From Actinomycetes bacterium (GTDB taxonomy: Bacteria; Actinomycetota; Acidimicrobiia; Acidimicrobiales; RAAP-2), in contig JAJXZW010000010.1 in the NCBI GenBank assembly GCA_021779855.1, positions 24,425 to 88,424 of the forward strand: a stretch of DNA of 64,000 nt. Direction: 5' to 3'. Each line of letters begins with the position of its first letter. Position 1 is the stretch's first letter. Under the pieces are notes generated by a model, which saw only the letters and a program-made list of their open reading frames with translations, had not been told where the DNA came from and did not search any database. Positions 52,077 through 61,443 of this stretch are shown here, piece after piece. The position numbers were made by a program, and so were the translations under genes.

Positions 52077-52927
52077 GCGTGACGACTCTCGACGCGCCGG
52101 CCGCCCCGGCCGCCCCGGCGACCAAACGACCCCACCACTGGGGGCGCGTCGCTCTGCCCGCGTACTCGTGGCTGGTGATCGCCTACCTGGTGTTCCCGAT
52201 CGCCGTGATGTTCGTCTACAGCTTCAACAAGTCGGTGGGCGGCGTCCCCCAGGTGAGCTTCTCGTGGAACGGGTTCACCACCCTGTGGTACCGGACGTGG
52301 AACCAAGCCCCCGGGCTCACCTCGGCGTTCTGGCTGTCGATCCGCCTCGCGCTGATCGCGACCGCCATCGCGACGGTCCTGGGCACGCTGCTCGCGATGG
52401 CCCTGGTGCGCTACCGGCCCCGGCAGTTCCACGGCAAGGGGGTCATCGAGCAGATCCTGTTCGTCAACATCGCGGCCCCGGAGATCGTTATGGGCGCCTC
52501 GCTGCTGGGCCTGTTCGTGACCTTCAACATCGGGCGCGGCTTCTTGACCCTGGTGCTGGCGCACGTGATGTTCTGCATCGCCTACGTGGCCGTGACGGTT
52601 CGGGCGCGGCTCACGGGCTTCGACCGATCCCTCGAGGAGGCGGCGTACGACCTCGGCGCGGGCCCGCTCACCACCTTCCGGCGGGTGACCCTGCCGATGA
52701 TCATGCCCGGGGTGCTGGCGGGGGCGCTGATGGCCTTCGCCCTCTCGATCGACGACTTCGTCACCTCCAACTTCGTGAGCGGCACGAGCTCGCCCTTCCC
52801 GGTGCTGATCTACGCCTCCACGCGCGTGGGCATCCCGCCCCAGGTCTTCGTGTTCGGCAGCGTCATCTTCGCCGTGGGCATCGCCCTGGCCCTGTCGAGC
52901 CTGGTGATCGGCCGCAAGCGCACCTGA
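52073..52927 (+). CDS. potC: Polyamine-type ABC permease PotC
   Basis: A 284-residue permease with six hydrophobic segments (WLVIAYLVFPIAVMFVYSF first) and the EAA loop LEEAAYDLGAGPLTTFRRVT-LPMIMPG. IDDFVTSNFVSG is characteristic of PotC. The Ala/Pro-rich N-terminus precedes the first helix. A second GTG two codons downstream is possible. It ends 38 bases before the convergent tRNA-Pro. Confidence 0.9.
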   Translation: MSVTTLDAPAAPAAPATKRPHHWGRVALPAYSWLVIAYLVFPIAVMFVYSFNKSVGGVPQVSFSWNGFTTLWYRTWNQAPGLTSAFWLSIRLALIATAIATVLGTLLAMALVRYRPRQFHGKGVIEQILFVNIAAPEIVMGASLLGLFVTFNIGRGFLTLVLAHVMFCIAYVAVTVRARLTGFDRSLEEAAYDLGAGPLTTFRRVTLPMIMPGVLAGALMAFALSIDDFVTSNFVSGTSSPFPVLIYASTRVGIPPQVFVFGSVIFAVGIALALSSLVIGRKRT

Positions 52928-52965
52928 GCGCTTCGGTGGGGACGTGCGCCGACGCGGTCACCTCG

Positions 52966-53040
52966 TCGGGGCGCCCGGATTCGAACCGGGGACCTCGTGC
53001 TCCCAAAGCACGCGCGCTAACCAAGCTGCGCTACGCCCCG
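52966..53040 (-). tRNA. tRNA-Pro (TGG)
   Basis: Minus-strand tRNA with acceptor CGGGGCG/CGCCCCG, D arm GCGC/GCGC, anticodon stem CGTGC/GCACG around TTTGGGA (anticodon TGG) and T arm CCCGG-TTCGAAT-CCGGG. CCA is not encoded. Confidence 0.95.
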
Positions 53041-53135
53041 CGCCCGCCGACGCTACTACGACCCCCTCGGTCGTCGGGGGCTCGCGCACCGGTAGTACGG
53101 TCGCGGCGCGCGGCGCGGTGGGTCGAGGAGGGGTG

Positions 53136-53951
53136 ATGGCAACGTCGTACGAGTGGGTCGTGGACGCCCTGGGAGAGACGTGGGGCGCCATCGAGTCGGT
53201 CCTCGACGACCGGCCGGCGCGCGACTTCGACGCGCCCACGGCCCTGCCGGGCTGGAGCGTGCGCGACGTGCTCGCCCACCTCGTGGGCTTCGAGCGGATG
53301 CTCCAGGGCGAGGCCCTCCCGGAGCACGAGGGCGCGTACCCCGACTACGTGCGGAACCCGATCGGCGAGATCAACGAGGCCGTGGTCGAGCACTGGCGAC
53401 GTCGCCCCCTCGGCGAGCTGCGCGAGGCGTTCCGCCGGACGACGGCCGCCTCGCTGGCGCGCCTGCGCGGTTTGTCGCAGGAGGAGTGGGAGGTCGTCGG
53501 CTGGAGCCCCGAGGGCGAGCGCCCCTACCACCGTTTCATGGAGACCCGCGTCCTCGACAGCTGGATCCATCTGGGCGACCTGCGCGATGCCCTCGGCCTG
53601 GACGGCGACGACCACGGGCCGGGCGAGGCGGTCGTCCTCGGTCGCTTCGGCGCCGCGCTGCCCTTCGTGCTCGGGCGCCGCGCGGCCGCCCCCGAGGGCG
53701 CGCGCGTGGCCATCGAGCTGCGCGGCGAGCGCGCCGCGCGCCACGTGGTCGCCGTCGAGGGCGGTCGGGGGGTGGCGCTCGCGCCCGGTGCCGACGCCGA
53801 GAGCGAGCTCGTCACCACCACGGCGCTCTTCTGGCGTCGGGCGGCCGGTCGGATCGACGCGGCGCGCCTCCTCGAGGACCCCGCGACGTCGGTGCGAGGC
53901 GACCCCGCCCTGGTGGTCGCGCTGGTCGAGGGCCTCGTCGTCATGATCTAG
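53136..53951 (+). CDS. Maleylpyruvate isomerase/DinB-like family protein
   Basis: A 271-residue protein of the mycothiol-dependent maleylpyruvate isomerase superfamily. The N-terminal four-helix domain has PTALPGWSVRDVLAHLVGFE (metal-binding His), EHWRRRPLGELREAFRR and ETRVLDSWIHLGDLRDALG with two further His. The C-terminal domain has RVAIELRGERAARHVVAVEG and EDPATSVRGDPALV. Members bind a metal and may act with mycothiol; the reaction is unknown. GAGGAGGGG precedes the ATG. Confidence 0.85.
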   Translation: MATSYEWVVDALGETWGAIESVLDDRPARDFDAPTALPGWSVRDVLAHLVGFERMLQGEALPEHEGAYPDYVRNPIGEINEAVVEHWRRRPLGELREAFRRTTAASLARLRGLSQEEWEVVGWSPEGERPYHRFMETRVLDSWIHLGDLRDALGLDGDDHGPGEAVVLGRFGAALPFVLGRRAAAPEGARVAIELRGERAARHVVAVEGGRGVALAPGADAESELVTTTALFWRRAAGRIDAARLLEDPATSVRGDPALVVALVEGLVVMI

Positions 53952-53982
53952 GCCGCGGCGAGCCGGTAGGCTGGGCGCTCCT

Positions 53983-55320
53983 ATGCAGGCCACCGCCACC
54001 CCGCTCGAGAACCACCACGTCAGGCTGTCGGTCGAGGTCGACGAGGGGGAGATGGCGTCGGCCCTCGACGACGCGGCGCGCAAGCTCTCGCGCCAGGTCT
54101 CGATCAAGGGCTTCCGCAAGGGCAAGGTACCCAAGAACGTCCTCATCGCCCACCTCGGGGGTGTCCAGGGGCTCCGCTCGGAGGCGATCCGTGAGTCGCT
54201 GCCCGACTTCTACGCCCGGGCCGTCTCCGAGACGCTGATCGACCCGATCACCCAGCCCGACATCACCATCACCGCCGGTGAGGAGGAGGGGCCCCTCGTC
54301 TTCGAGGCCGACGTCGAGGTCCGCCCCGAGATCGAGATCGGCGGCTACCGCGACCTGCGTGTGACCATCCCCTCGCCGGTCGTGACCGACGAGGAGGTCG
54401 ACGCGCAGGTCGACCGCCTGCGCGAGACCGACGCGGTCCTGAAGGACGTCGACCGCCCGATCGTCAGCGGCGACCTGGTGACGATGGACGTCGCCATCGC
54501 CCCGGTGGGCGACGAGGGGGCTGAGCCCCTGGTCATGCGGGACTACATGTACACGGTGGGCTCGGCGTCGCTGACCGACGGGGTCGACGACCTCATCCTC
54601 GGGCTGCGCGCGGGCGAGGACCTCACGGTGAACGGCCCGCTCGGGCCGTCCCAGGTGGCGACCTACACGATGAACCTGAAGCAGGTCCACGAGCGCGAGC
54701 TGCCCGAGACGACCGACGAGTGGGTCGCCGAGAACACCGAGTGGTCGACGGCGAGCGAGATGCGCGACGCCATCGTCGACCAGATGCGCCAACGGCGCGT
54801 GCTCGAGGCCCAGCTCTCCCAGCGTGACGCCACGCTCATCGCCCTCTCGGACCTGGTCCCCGAGGACGCCGCGCCCGACGCCCTCGTCGAGGACGAGACG
54901 GGCTCGCGGCTCCACGACCTGGGTCACCGCCTCGAGCAGCAGAACCTCACCCTCGAGTCGTTCCTCCAGATGACCGGCCAGGACCCCGAGCAGTTGCTCG
55001 AGGCCCTGCGCGCCGACGCTCGTCGCGCGGTCCGCGTGGACCTGGGGCTGCGCGCCGTCGCCCGGGCCGAGGGGCTCGAGCCGACGGACGAGGAGGTCGA
55101 GACCGAGCTGGCCTCGACGGCCGAGGCGATGGGCGCGAGCGCCGAGGCCCTGGCCGAGAACCTCCGCGAGACCGGCCGGGTCGTCGCCTTTCGCGCCGAG
55201 GTGGCCAAGATGAAGGCGTCGCGCTGGCTCGCCGAGCACGTGACCTTCGTGGACCCCAACGGGGTGGAGGTGGACCGTGCGCTGCTCGTCTCGGACCAGG
55301 CCGCCGACGGCGACGCCTAA
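53983..55320 (+). CDS. tig: Trigger factor
   Basis: A 445-residue ribosome-associated chaperone and peptidyl-prolyl isomerase. The ribosome-binding signature is [20 protein letters not shown] near residue 40; the FKBP-like domain covers about 155-240 ([15 protein letters not shown]), and the helical C-terminal domain follows. It folds nascent chains. TAGGCT at 53967-53972 precedes the ATG by ten bases, so the leader is very short. It heads the tig-clpP-clpX-folC-ndk run. Confidence 0.95.
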   Translation: MQATATPLENHHVRLSVEVDEGEMASALDDAARKLSRQVSIKGFRKGKVPKNVLIAHLGGVQGLRSEAIRESLPDFYARAVSETLIDPITQPDITITAGEEEGPLVFEADVEVRPEIEIGGYRDLRVTIPSPVVTDEEVDAQVDRLRETDAVLKDVDRPIVSGDLVTMDVAIAPVGDEGAEPLVMRDYMYTVGSASLTDGVDDLILGLRAGEDLTVNGPLGPSQVATYTMNLKQVHERELPETTDEWVAENTEWSTASEMRDAIVDQMRQRRVLEAQLSQRDATLIALSDLVPEDAAPDALVEDETGSRLHDLGHRLEQQNLTLESFLQMTGQDPEQLLEALRADARRAVRVDLGLRAVARAEGLEPTDEEVETELASTAEAMGASAEALAENLRETGRVVAFRAEVAKMKASRWLAEHVTFVDPNGVEVDRALLVSDQAADGDA

Positions 55321-55329
55321 GGTGGTGGC

Positions 55330-55938
55330 GTGAACGACGCCCACCGCGCCCAGAACTACCTCGTCCCGACGGTCGTCGAGTCGTCGAACCGCGGCGAGCG
55401 GGCCTACGACCTCTACAGCCGGCTCCTGCGCGAGCGGATCATCTTCCTCGGCACGCCGATCGACGACACGATCGCGAACCTGATCTGCGCTCAGCTCCTC
55501 TTCCTCGAGTCCGAGGACCCGGAGAAGGACATCAACCTCTACATCAACTCCCCGGGCGGCGACATCACCGGACTGCTCGCGGTCTACGACACGATGAAGT
55601 ACATCAAGCCCGACGTCTCGACGTTCTGCTTCGGCCAGGCGGCCTCGGCCGCCGCCGTGTTGCTCGCGGCCGGCACCAAGGGCAAGCGCTACGCCCTGCC
55701 CCACGCGCGCATCCTCCTGCACCAGCCCTGGGGCGGGGTGGGGGGCCAGGCCTCGGACATCGAGATCCAGGCCCGCGAGATCCTGCGGATGAAGGACATG
55801 CTCAACGACATGCTGGCCGTCGACACCGGCCAGTCGGTGGAGCGCATCGCGAAGGACACCGATCGCGACTTCATCATCGGGGCCGCCGAGGCCGTCGAAT
55901 ACGGCCTGATCGACGAGGTCATCACTACCCGGCCGTAG
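55330..55938 (+). CDS. clpP: ATP-dependent Clp protease proteolytic subunit
   Basis: A 202-residue ClpP. Catalytic Ser106 lies in [15 protein letters not shown], His131 in [10 protein letters not shown], and the Asp in [11 protein letters not shown]. It forms the barrel that degrades proteins unfolded by ClpX or ClpC. Only one clpP is in this window, whereas many actinobacteria carry two in tandem; a second may lie elsewhere. The GTG start is nine bases after the tig stop. Confidence 0.97.
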   Translation: MNDAHRAQNYLVPTVVESSNRGERAYDLYSRLLRERIIFLGTPIDDTIANLICAQLLFLESEDPEKDINLYINSPGGDITGLLAVYDTMKYIKPDVSTFCFGQAASAAAVLLAAGTKGKRYALPHARILLHQPWGGVGGQASDIEIQAREILRMKDMLNDMLAVDTGQSVERIAKDTDRDFIIGAAEAVEYGLIDEVITTRP

Positions 55939-55997
55939 GTTCCCGATTCGACGAGTGCCGCCCCGTAGGATGGGGCGGCGATGTGTCGGAGGTAGGT

Positions 55998-57254
55998 GTG
56001 GCGAAGTTCGGAGAGGGCAGCGACCTCATCAAGTGCAGTTTCTGCGCGAAGGGTCAGAAGCAGGTCAAGAAGCTGATCGCGGGCCCCAGCGTCTACATCT
56101 GCGACGAGTGCATCGACCTGTGCAACGACATCATCGCCGACGAGTTCGGCGACCGGCCGGAGTTCGTCCTCGACGAGCTGCCCACCCCGCGGGAGGTCTC
56201 GGCCTTCCTGGACGAGTTCGTGATCGGTCAGACTGAGGCGAAGAAGATCCTCGCCGTCGCGGTCTACAACCACTACAAGCGGATCCAGACCGGGCCCCTG
56301 CACGACGACGACGTCGAGGTCGCCAAGTCGAACGTGCTGCTGCTCGGTCCGACCGGCTGCGGCAAGACCTTCCTCGCCCAGACGCTGGCCCGGATGCTCA
56401 ACGTGCCCTTCGCCATCGCCGACGCCACCGCCCTCACCGAGGCCGGCTACGTGGGCGAGGACGTGGAGAACATCCTCTTGAAGCTGCTCGCGGCGGCCGA
56501 CTTCGACGTCAAGCGGGCCGAGCGGGGCATCATCTACATCGACGAGATCGACAAGATCGCCCGCAAGGCCGAGAATCCCTCCATCACCCGCGACGTCTCG
56601 GGCGAGGGCGTCCAGCAGGCCCTGCTCAAGATCCTCGAGGGCACCGTCGCGAGCGTGCCGCCCCAGGGCGGGCGCAAGCACCCCCACCAGGAGTTCATCT
56701 CGATCGACACCTCGAACATCCTGTTCATCTGCGGGGGAGCCTTCGCCGGGCTCGAGGCGATCATCGAGCGGCGCCTCGGCAAGCGCTCGATGGGCTTCAA
56801 CCAGCCGGTCGAGGCCCGCCGCTCGGGCGACCTCGAGCTCTTCCGCCACGTCCTGCCCGAGGACCTCGTGCGCTTCGGCCTGATCCCGGAGTTCATCGGC
56901 CGCCTGCCGATCATCGGCTCGGTCCAGCAGCTCGACCGCGAGATGCTCATCCAGGTCTTGACCGAGCCGAAGAACTCACTGGTCAAGCAGTTCCAGCAGG
57001 TCCTGGCGATGGACGGCGTCGAGCTCGTGATCGAGGACGACGCCCTCGAGGCGATCGCCGACCTGGCGCTCGAGCGCGGGACCGGCGCGCGCGGCCTGCG
57101 CTCGATCCTCGAGCACGTCCTGCTCGAGCCCATGTACGACGTGCCCGGTCGCAGTGACGTCGCGCGATGCGTCGTGACCAAAGAGGCCGTCAGTGAGGGT
57201 GAGCTGCCCGTGTACGAGACGCGAAAGGCGACGCGGGCCCGTCGGGCGAGCTAG
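55998..57254 (+). CDS. clpX: ATP-dependent Clp protease unfoldase ClpX
   Basis: A 418-residue AAA+ unfoldase. The N-terminal zinc domain has CSFC and CDECIDLCN; Walker A is [17 protein letters not shown], Walker [12 protein letters not shown], with the IGF-equivalent pore-loop region and sensor motifs downstream ([13 protein letters not shown]). It feeds substrates to ClpP. I choose GTG 55998 ([16 protein letters not shown], the usual actinobacterial ClpX start) because GGAGG lies five bases upstream; GTG 55983 is an alternative. A four-codon upstream ORF (55981-55995) covers the ribosome site. Confidence 0.96.
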   Translation: MAKFGEGSDLIKCSFCAKGQKQVKKLIAGPSVYICDECIDLCNDIIADEFGDRPEFVLDELPTPREVSAFLDEFVIGQTEAKKILAVAVYNHYKRIQTGPLHDDDVEVAKSNVLLLGPTGCGKTFLAQTLARMLNVPFAIADATALTEAGYVGEDVENILLKLLAAADFDVKRAERGIIYIDEIDKIARKAENPSITRDVSGEGVQQALLKILEGTVASVPPQGGRKHPHQEFISIDTSNILFICGGAFAGLEAIIERRLGKRSMGFNQPVEARRSGDLELFRHVLPEDLVRFGLIPEFIGRLPIIGSVQQLDREMLIQVLTEPKNSLVKQFQQVLAMDGVELVIEDDALEAIADLALERGTGARGLRSILEHVLLEPMYDVPGRSDVARCVVTKEAVSEGELPVYETRKATRARRAS

Positions 57255-57257
57255 GGC

Positions 57258-58583
57258 GTGCACTTCGCGGACTACGACGAGGCGCTCGCCTGGCTCGAGT
57301 CGCACGTCGACCTCGAACGCCTGGCCGGCGCCCACCGGGCCCCGACCCTCGAGCCGACTCGCGCCGCCCTGGCGGCCCTGGCCGACCCCCAGCGGGACTA
57401 CCCGAGCGTCCACGTCACCGGGACCAACGGCAAGGGGACGACGACCACCCTGACCAGCGCCCTCCTGATGGGGGTCGGCCTGCGCGTGGGCACCTACACC
57501 AGCCCGGACCTGCACGCGGTGAACGAGCGCATCGCGCTCAACGGCCGGCCGATCGCTGACGAGGACCTCGTCGGGCTGCTCGGGCGCCTGAGCGACGTCG
57601 AGGCCTCCCTCGGCCTCACCCTGTCGCGCTTCGAGCTGCTCACGGTGGCCGCTCTGCTGTACTTCTCCGACGAGGGGGTCGACGTCGCCGTCGTCGAGGT
57701 GGGCATGGGGGGGACGTGGGACGCCACGAACGTCATCGACTCCTCGGTCGCGGTCCTCACCAACGTCGACCTCGACCACACCGAGGTCCTCGGCCCGACG
57801 GTCGCGGCGATCGCCACGGACAAGGTGGGTATCTTCCGCCCCGACGGCATCGCCGTCGTCGCGACGACCGACCCGGAGGTGGTCGCCATCGCCGCGGCCC
57901 GGGCCCGGGCCGTCGGGGCCACGCTATGGCGCCTCGACGAGGCCTTCGAGCTCGTCGACAACGAGCTCGCGGTCGGCGGGCGCGCGCTCACGGTCCGCAC
58001 GCCCTACGCGACCTACGAGGAGGTCCTCCTCTCCCTGCACGGGATCCACCAGGGCGTGAACGCGGCCGCGGCCATCACCGCCGCCGAGGCCCTCCTCGGC
58101 CGCGCGCTGGGCGACGAGGTCGTCACGACGACCCTCGCGGGCGTCTCGATGCCCGGTCGGCTCGAGGTCCTATCGCGCGAGCCGGTCATCGTGGTCGACG
58201 GGGCCCACAACCCGGCGGGCGTGCGCGCGCTCGTCGCCGCGCTCGACGGCGCCTTCGACATCACCGGTGAGCGGCGCTGCGTGCTCGGCGTCCTGCGTGG
58301 ACGCGACCTCGACGACACGGTGCGACCGCTCATCGGCGCGGGCTTCGTGGAGTTCCACGTGTGCGCGCCGCGCTCACCGCGCGCGATCCCCCCCGGTGAG
58401 CTCGTCGCGGTGCTGCGCCGTCACGGCGCGATCGCCTACGAGCACCCCAGCCCGATGAGCGCCCTCGCGCACGCCCGCGAGCACTCGAGCGACGAGGACC
58501 TCATCGTGGTGTGCGGGAGCCTGTACCTCGTCGCCGAGGTCCGTGGCGAGCTGCTGCACGTCGCCGACCGTCACCGTCGCTGA
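57258..58583 (+). CDS. folC: Bifunctional folylpolyglutamate/dihydrofolate synthase
   Basis: A 441-residue Mur-ligase-like enzyme. The P-loop is VHVTGTNGKGTTTTLTSALL, YTSPDLHAVNERI binds substrate, VVEVGMGGTWDATNVID and VDGAHNPAGVRALVAAL complete the family pattern. It adds glutamate to dihydropteroate or folates in the cytoplasm. The GTG start lies three bases after the clpX stop, so translation is likely coupled. Confidence 0.94.
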   Translation: MHFADYDEALAWLESHVDLERLAGAHRAPTLEPTRAALAALADPQRDYPSVHVTGTNGKGTTTTLTSALLMGVGLRVGTYTSPDLHAVNERIALNGRPIADEDLVGLLGRLSDVEASLGLTLSRFELLTVAALLYFSDEGVDVAVVEVGMGGTWDATNVIDSSVAVLTNVDLDHTEVLGPTVAAIATDKVGIFRPDGIAVVATTDPEVVAIAAARARAVGATLWRLDEAFELVDNELAVGGRALTVRTPYATYEEVLLSLHGIHQGVNAAAAITAAEALLGRALGDEVVTTTLAGVSMPGRLEVLSREPVIVVDGAHNPAGVRALVAALDGAFDITGERRCVLGVLRGRDLDDTVRPLIGAGFVEFHVCAPRSPRAIPPGELVAVLRRHGAIAYEHPSPMSALAHAREHSSDEDLIVVCGSLYLVAEVRGELLHVADRHRR

Positions 58584-58602
58584 CCCTGTTAGAGTTCTCC
58601 GG

Positions 58603-59013
58603 ATGTCGCGGACCCTGGTGATCGTGAAGCCCGACGGCGTCGAGCGCGGGTTGGTCGGGGCGATCCTCGGTCGCCTCGAGGCGCGCGGGCTCGCCCTCGC
58701 CGCCGCCGAGCTGCGGACCATCGACGCCGCGACGGCTGAGGCGCACTACGCCGAGCACCGCGGTAAGCCCTTCTACGAGCGCCTGGTCGCCTTCATCACC
58801 CGGGGCCCGTCGATGGTCTGCGTGGTCGAGGGCCCGGAGGAGACCTGGCGGCTGGTGCGCACCATGATGGGGGCGACCAACCCGGTCGACGCCCTCCCGG
58901 GCACCATCCGCGGCGACCTCGCGACCGAGATGGCGGAGAACCTCATCCACGGCTCGGACTCCGAGGAGTCGGCCCGCCGCGAGGTCGCGCTCTTCTTTCC
59001 CCACCTGGGCTAG
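58603..59013 (+). CDS. ndk: Nucleoside diphosphate kinase
   Basis: A 136-residue NDP kinase of standard length. RTLVIVKPDGVERGLVG opens the protein, and NLIHGSDSEESARRE contains the phosphoaccepting His. It transfers phosphate from ATP to NDPs through a phospho-His. TAGAGT at 58590-58595 is seven bases before the ATG, so a leaderless transcript beginning at ndk is likely despite the upstream operon; the start is preferred over an in-frame upstream codon inside folC. Confidence 0.97.
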   Translation: MSRTLVIVKPDGVERGLVGAILGRLEARGLALAAAELRTIDAATAEAHYAEHRGKPFYERLVAFITRGPSMVCVVEGPEETWRLVRTMMGATNPVDALPGTIRGDLATEMAENLIHGSDSEESARREVALFFPHLG

Positions 59014-59060
59014 CGCGTCGCGCTGGTCGGCGCCGGGCGCCATGGCCTAGCCTGGTGGGG

Positions 59061-59090
59061 GTGTCGGGGCTAAGAGGTTGTCCATGGTAG
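59061..59090 (+). CDS. Putative nine-codon leaderless upstream ORF of mreB
   Basis: GTG at 59061 lies seven bases after TAGCCT (59048-59053) and opens MSGLRGCPW, stopping at 59088-59090, seven bases into mreB. The mreB ribosome site AAGAGG is inside it. Translation would run directly over the mreB start. It could be chance; no peptide function is claimed. Confidence 0.35.
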   Translation: MSGLRGCPW

Positions 59091-60115
59091 ATAGTCGATT
59101 CTCAGTGCTGGGCCGCGACATGGCCGTGGACTTGGGCACCGCGAACACGCTGGTGTACGTCCGCGGTCGCGGGATCATCCTGAACGAGCCGTCGGTGGTG
59201 GCGGTGGACGTGAAGGACGGCAAGCCCCTCGCGGTGGGCGCCGAGGCCAAGCGGATGATCGGCCGCACCCCGAGCAACATCCAGGCGATCCGGCCCCTGA
59301 AGGACGGCGTCATCGCGGACTTCGAGATCTGCGAGAAGATGCTGCGCTACTTCATCCACCGGGTCCACCAGCGCCGGTTCGCCAAGCCACGGATGGTCAT
59401 CTGCGTGCCCTCGGGCATCACCGGCGTCGAGCAGCGCGCGGTCATGGAGGCGGCCGAGTTCGCCGGCGCGCGCAGGGCTTACATCATCGAGGAGCCGATG
59501 GCCGCGGCGATCGGCGCGGGCCTGCCGATCCACGAGCCGACCGGCAACATGGTCGTCGACATCGGCGGCGGCACGACCGAGGTCGCGGTCATCTCGCTCG
59601 GGGGCATCGTGACGAGCCAGTCGATCCGCGTCGGCGGCGACGAGCTCGACGAGGCGCTCGTCGCCTTCGTGAAGAAGGAGTTCCAGCTGGCCCTCGGTGA
59701 GCGCACCGCGGAGGAGATCAAGATGCAGCTGGGATCGGCCTTCCCGCTCGAGGAGGAGCTACGCGCCGAGATCCGCGGGCGTGACCTGGTCACCGGCCTG
59801 CCCAAGACCGTGGTCATCTCCACTGAGCAGATCCGCCAGGCGATCGAGGAGCCGGTCCAGGCCATCGTCGACGCCGTGAAGATCACCCTCGACCGCACGC
59901 CGCCGGAGCTCTCGGCCGACCTCATGGAGCAGGGCATCGTCCTCACCGGGGGCGGGGCGCTGCTCGCCGGGCTCGCCGCCCGCCTCGAGTACGAGACCAA
60001 CATGCCCATCGTCGTCGCCAACGACCCGCTGAACTGCGTGGCGCTCGGCAGCGGGATGTGCCTCGAGGAGCTCGAGGCCTTCTCCCGGATGCTCAAGACC
60101 AGCCCGTCGCGTTAA
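59084..60115 (+). CDS. mreB: Rod-shape actin homologue MreB
   Basis: A 343-residue bacterial actin. Phosphate-1 loop AVDLGTANTLVYVRGRG, VCVPSGITGVEQRAV, the IEEPMAAAIGAGLPI stretch, phosphate-2 VVDIGGGTTEVAVISLGG and the adenosine region GIVLTGGGALLAGL are intact. It forms membrane filaments that steer cell-wall elongation, implying a rod-shaped cell. ATG 59084 is chosen because AAGAGG lies six bases upstream; TTG 59078 would have no spacing. It heads mreB-mreC-mreD-mrdA. Confidence 0.97.
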   Translation: MVDSRFSVLGRDMAVDLGTANTLVYVRGRGIILNEPSVVAVDVKDGKPLAVGAEAKRMIGRTPSNIQAIRPLKDGVIADFEICEKMLRYFIHRVHQRRFAKPRMVICVPSGITGVEQRAVMEAAEFAGARRAYIIEEPMAAAIGAGLPIHEPTGNMVVDIGGGTTEVAVISLGGIVTSQSIRVGGDELDEALVAFVKKEFQLALGERTAEEIKMQLGSAFPLEEELRAEIRGRDLVTGLPKTVVISTEQIRQAIEEPVQAIVDAVKITLDRTPPELSADLMEQGIVLTGGGALLAGLAARLEYETNMPIVVANDPLNCVALGSGMCLEELEAFSRMLKTSPSR

Positions 60116-60118
60116 GGC

Positions 60119-60937
60119 GTGGCCACCGAACGTTCGCGTCGGCGCACGCTGACCCTGTCGGTCGCGGCGCTGGTCACCCTGGTCATCCTCTATCTCACCA
60201 CGGGCGTGGGATCGGGGCTTCGCGGGGCCGCGAACCTGATCGTGACCCCCTTCAGCTGGGCGGTCAACGGCATCGCCCGGCCGATCGGCCACTTCTTCGC
60301 CGGCACCGTCAACTACTCCGACGTCGTCTCCCAGAACCACAAGCTCCGCTACGAGCTGGGCCGCGCCGAGCTCCAGGCCAACCAGGCCTGGGCCTTCGAG
60401 CGCCAGCTCGAGGAGCTGACCAGCGCGCTGCACGTCCCCTTCGTAGGCTCGATCCCCATGGTGACGGCCCAGGTCACCCAGGACGCCCCGACCAACTTCT
60501 CGGCGACGATCGGCATCTCCCAGGGCCGTGACGCGGGGGTCCTGGTCGGGATGCCCGTGGTGGCGAGCGGTGGACTCATCGGGCGGGTCGTCGCCACCAC
60601 TCCCCGCGGGGCGACCGTCGACCTGATCACCGACCCGACCTCGACGGTGGGGGGCGTGCTCGCGCGCGGTTCGGCCCACGTGCTCGTCTCGGGCCGGGGC
60701 ATCGACAGCGGGCTGTCGTCGACCTCGGTGCCGCTCTCGAGCGGTGCCTCGCCCGGGGAGCAGGTCGTGACCGACGGGTTGCGCGGCGGCCTCTTCCCCC
60801 CGGGCATCCCGATCGCCACCGTGAAGGACGTCACGCTCACCCCGGGCGCCGCGAGCTACAACCTCGTCCTGACCCCGGACGCCGACCTGCGCCAGCTGGC
60901 CTACGTGGACGTCGTCTTGTGGGAGCCCACCCCGTGA
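60119..60937 (+). CDS. mreC: Rod-shape-determining protein MreC
   Basis: A 272-residue protein with one N-terminal membrane segment (LTLSVAALVTLVILYLTTG), a coiled-coil stretch (HKLRYELGRAELQANQAWAF) and the MreC beta-domain with GISQGRDAGVLVGMPVVASG and GLIGRVVATTPRGATVDLIT. It links MreB filaments inside to the wall synthases outside. GTG start three bases after the mreB stop. Confidence 0.94.
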   Translation: MATERSRRRTLTLSVAALVTLVILYLTTGVGSGLRGAANLIVTPFSWAVNGIARPIGHFFAGTVNYSDVVSQNHKLRYELGRAELQANQAWAFERQLEELTSALHVPFVGSIPMVTAQVTQDAPTNFSATIGISQGRDAGVLVGMPVVASGGLIGRVVATTPRGATVDLITDPTSTVGGVLARGSAHVLVSGRGIDSGLSSTSVPLSSGASPGEQVVTDGLRGGLFPPGIPIATVKDVTLTPGAASYNLVLTPDADLRQLAYVDVVLWEPTP

Positions 60938-61443
60938 GGCGCGTGGTAGTGCCGGTGACGCTCATCACCCTCGTCCTGGTCGCGATCCAACTCGACGTCT
61001 TCTCGTCGCTGCGCTTCGGCGGGGCCGTGGTGATGATCGTCTGGCTCTGGCCCTTCTGTCTCGGGCTCACCGGGGCCACCGCGCTCGCCCTCTACAGCGC
61101 GACGCTGTCGGGGGTGTTCTTCGACACACACTCGCCGACGCCCTTCGGCCTCGCTCTCCTGGTGGCGCTCGTGCTGGCCTGGTTCGCCTCGCGGCTCGGC
61201 CGTGAGGGGATCGGCGACCTCGACTCGGCGGCGTGGTGGGTCACCCCGGCGCTCGCCGCGGTCGCCGGGTTCCTCGCCCCGCTCCTGTTCGTGGCGCTCG
61301 GCGTCCTGGCCCTGCACGGCTCGATGTGGCGCAACGGGCTCGTCGGCGCGATGGTGGTGAACGCGCTCGCCTTCTTCGTCCTCGCCCGGCCCGCGGCGCG
61401 GCTCGCCCGCTGGTCGAGCGGCCAGCGCGTGGTACGCCGGTGA
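60934..61443 (+). CDS. mreD: Rod-shape-determining protein MreD
   Basis: A 169-residue integral membrane protein with about five hydrophobic helices (VVVPVTLITLVLVAIQLDVF first; FGLALLVALVLAWFASRLG in the middle). Length, hydropathy and position between mreC and PBP2 fit MreD, whose sequence is otherwise poorly conserved. The GTG start overlaps the mreC stop in GTGA, and the stop overlaps the mrdA start in the same way. Confidence 0.88.
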   Translation: MRRVVVPVTLITLVLVAIQLDVFSSLRFGGAVVMIVWLWPFCLGLTGATALALYSATLSGVFFDTHSPTPFGLALLVALVLAWFASRLGREGIGDLDSAAWWVTPALAAVAGFLAPLLFVALGVLALHGSMWRNGLVGAMVVNALAFFVLARPAARLARWSSGQRVVRR

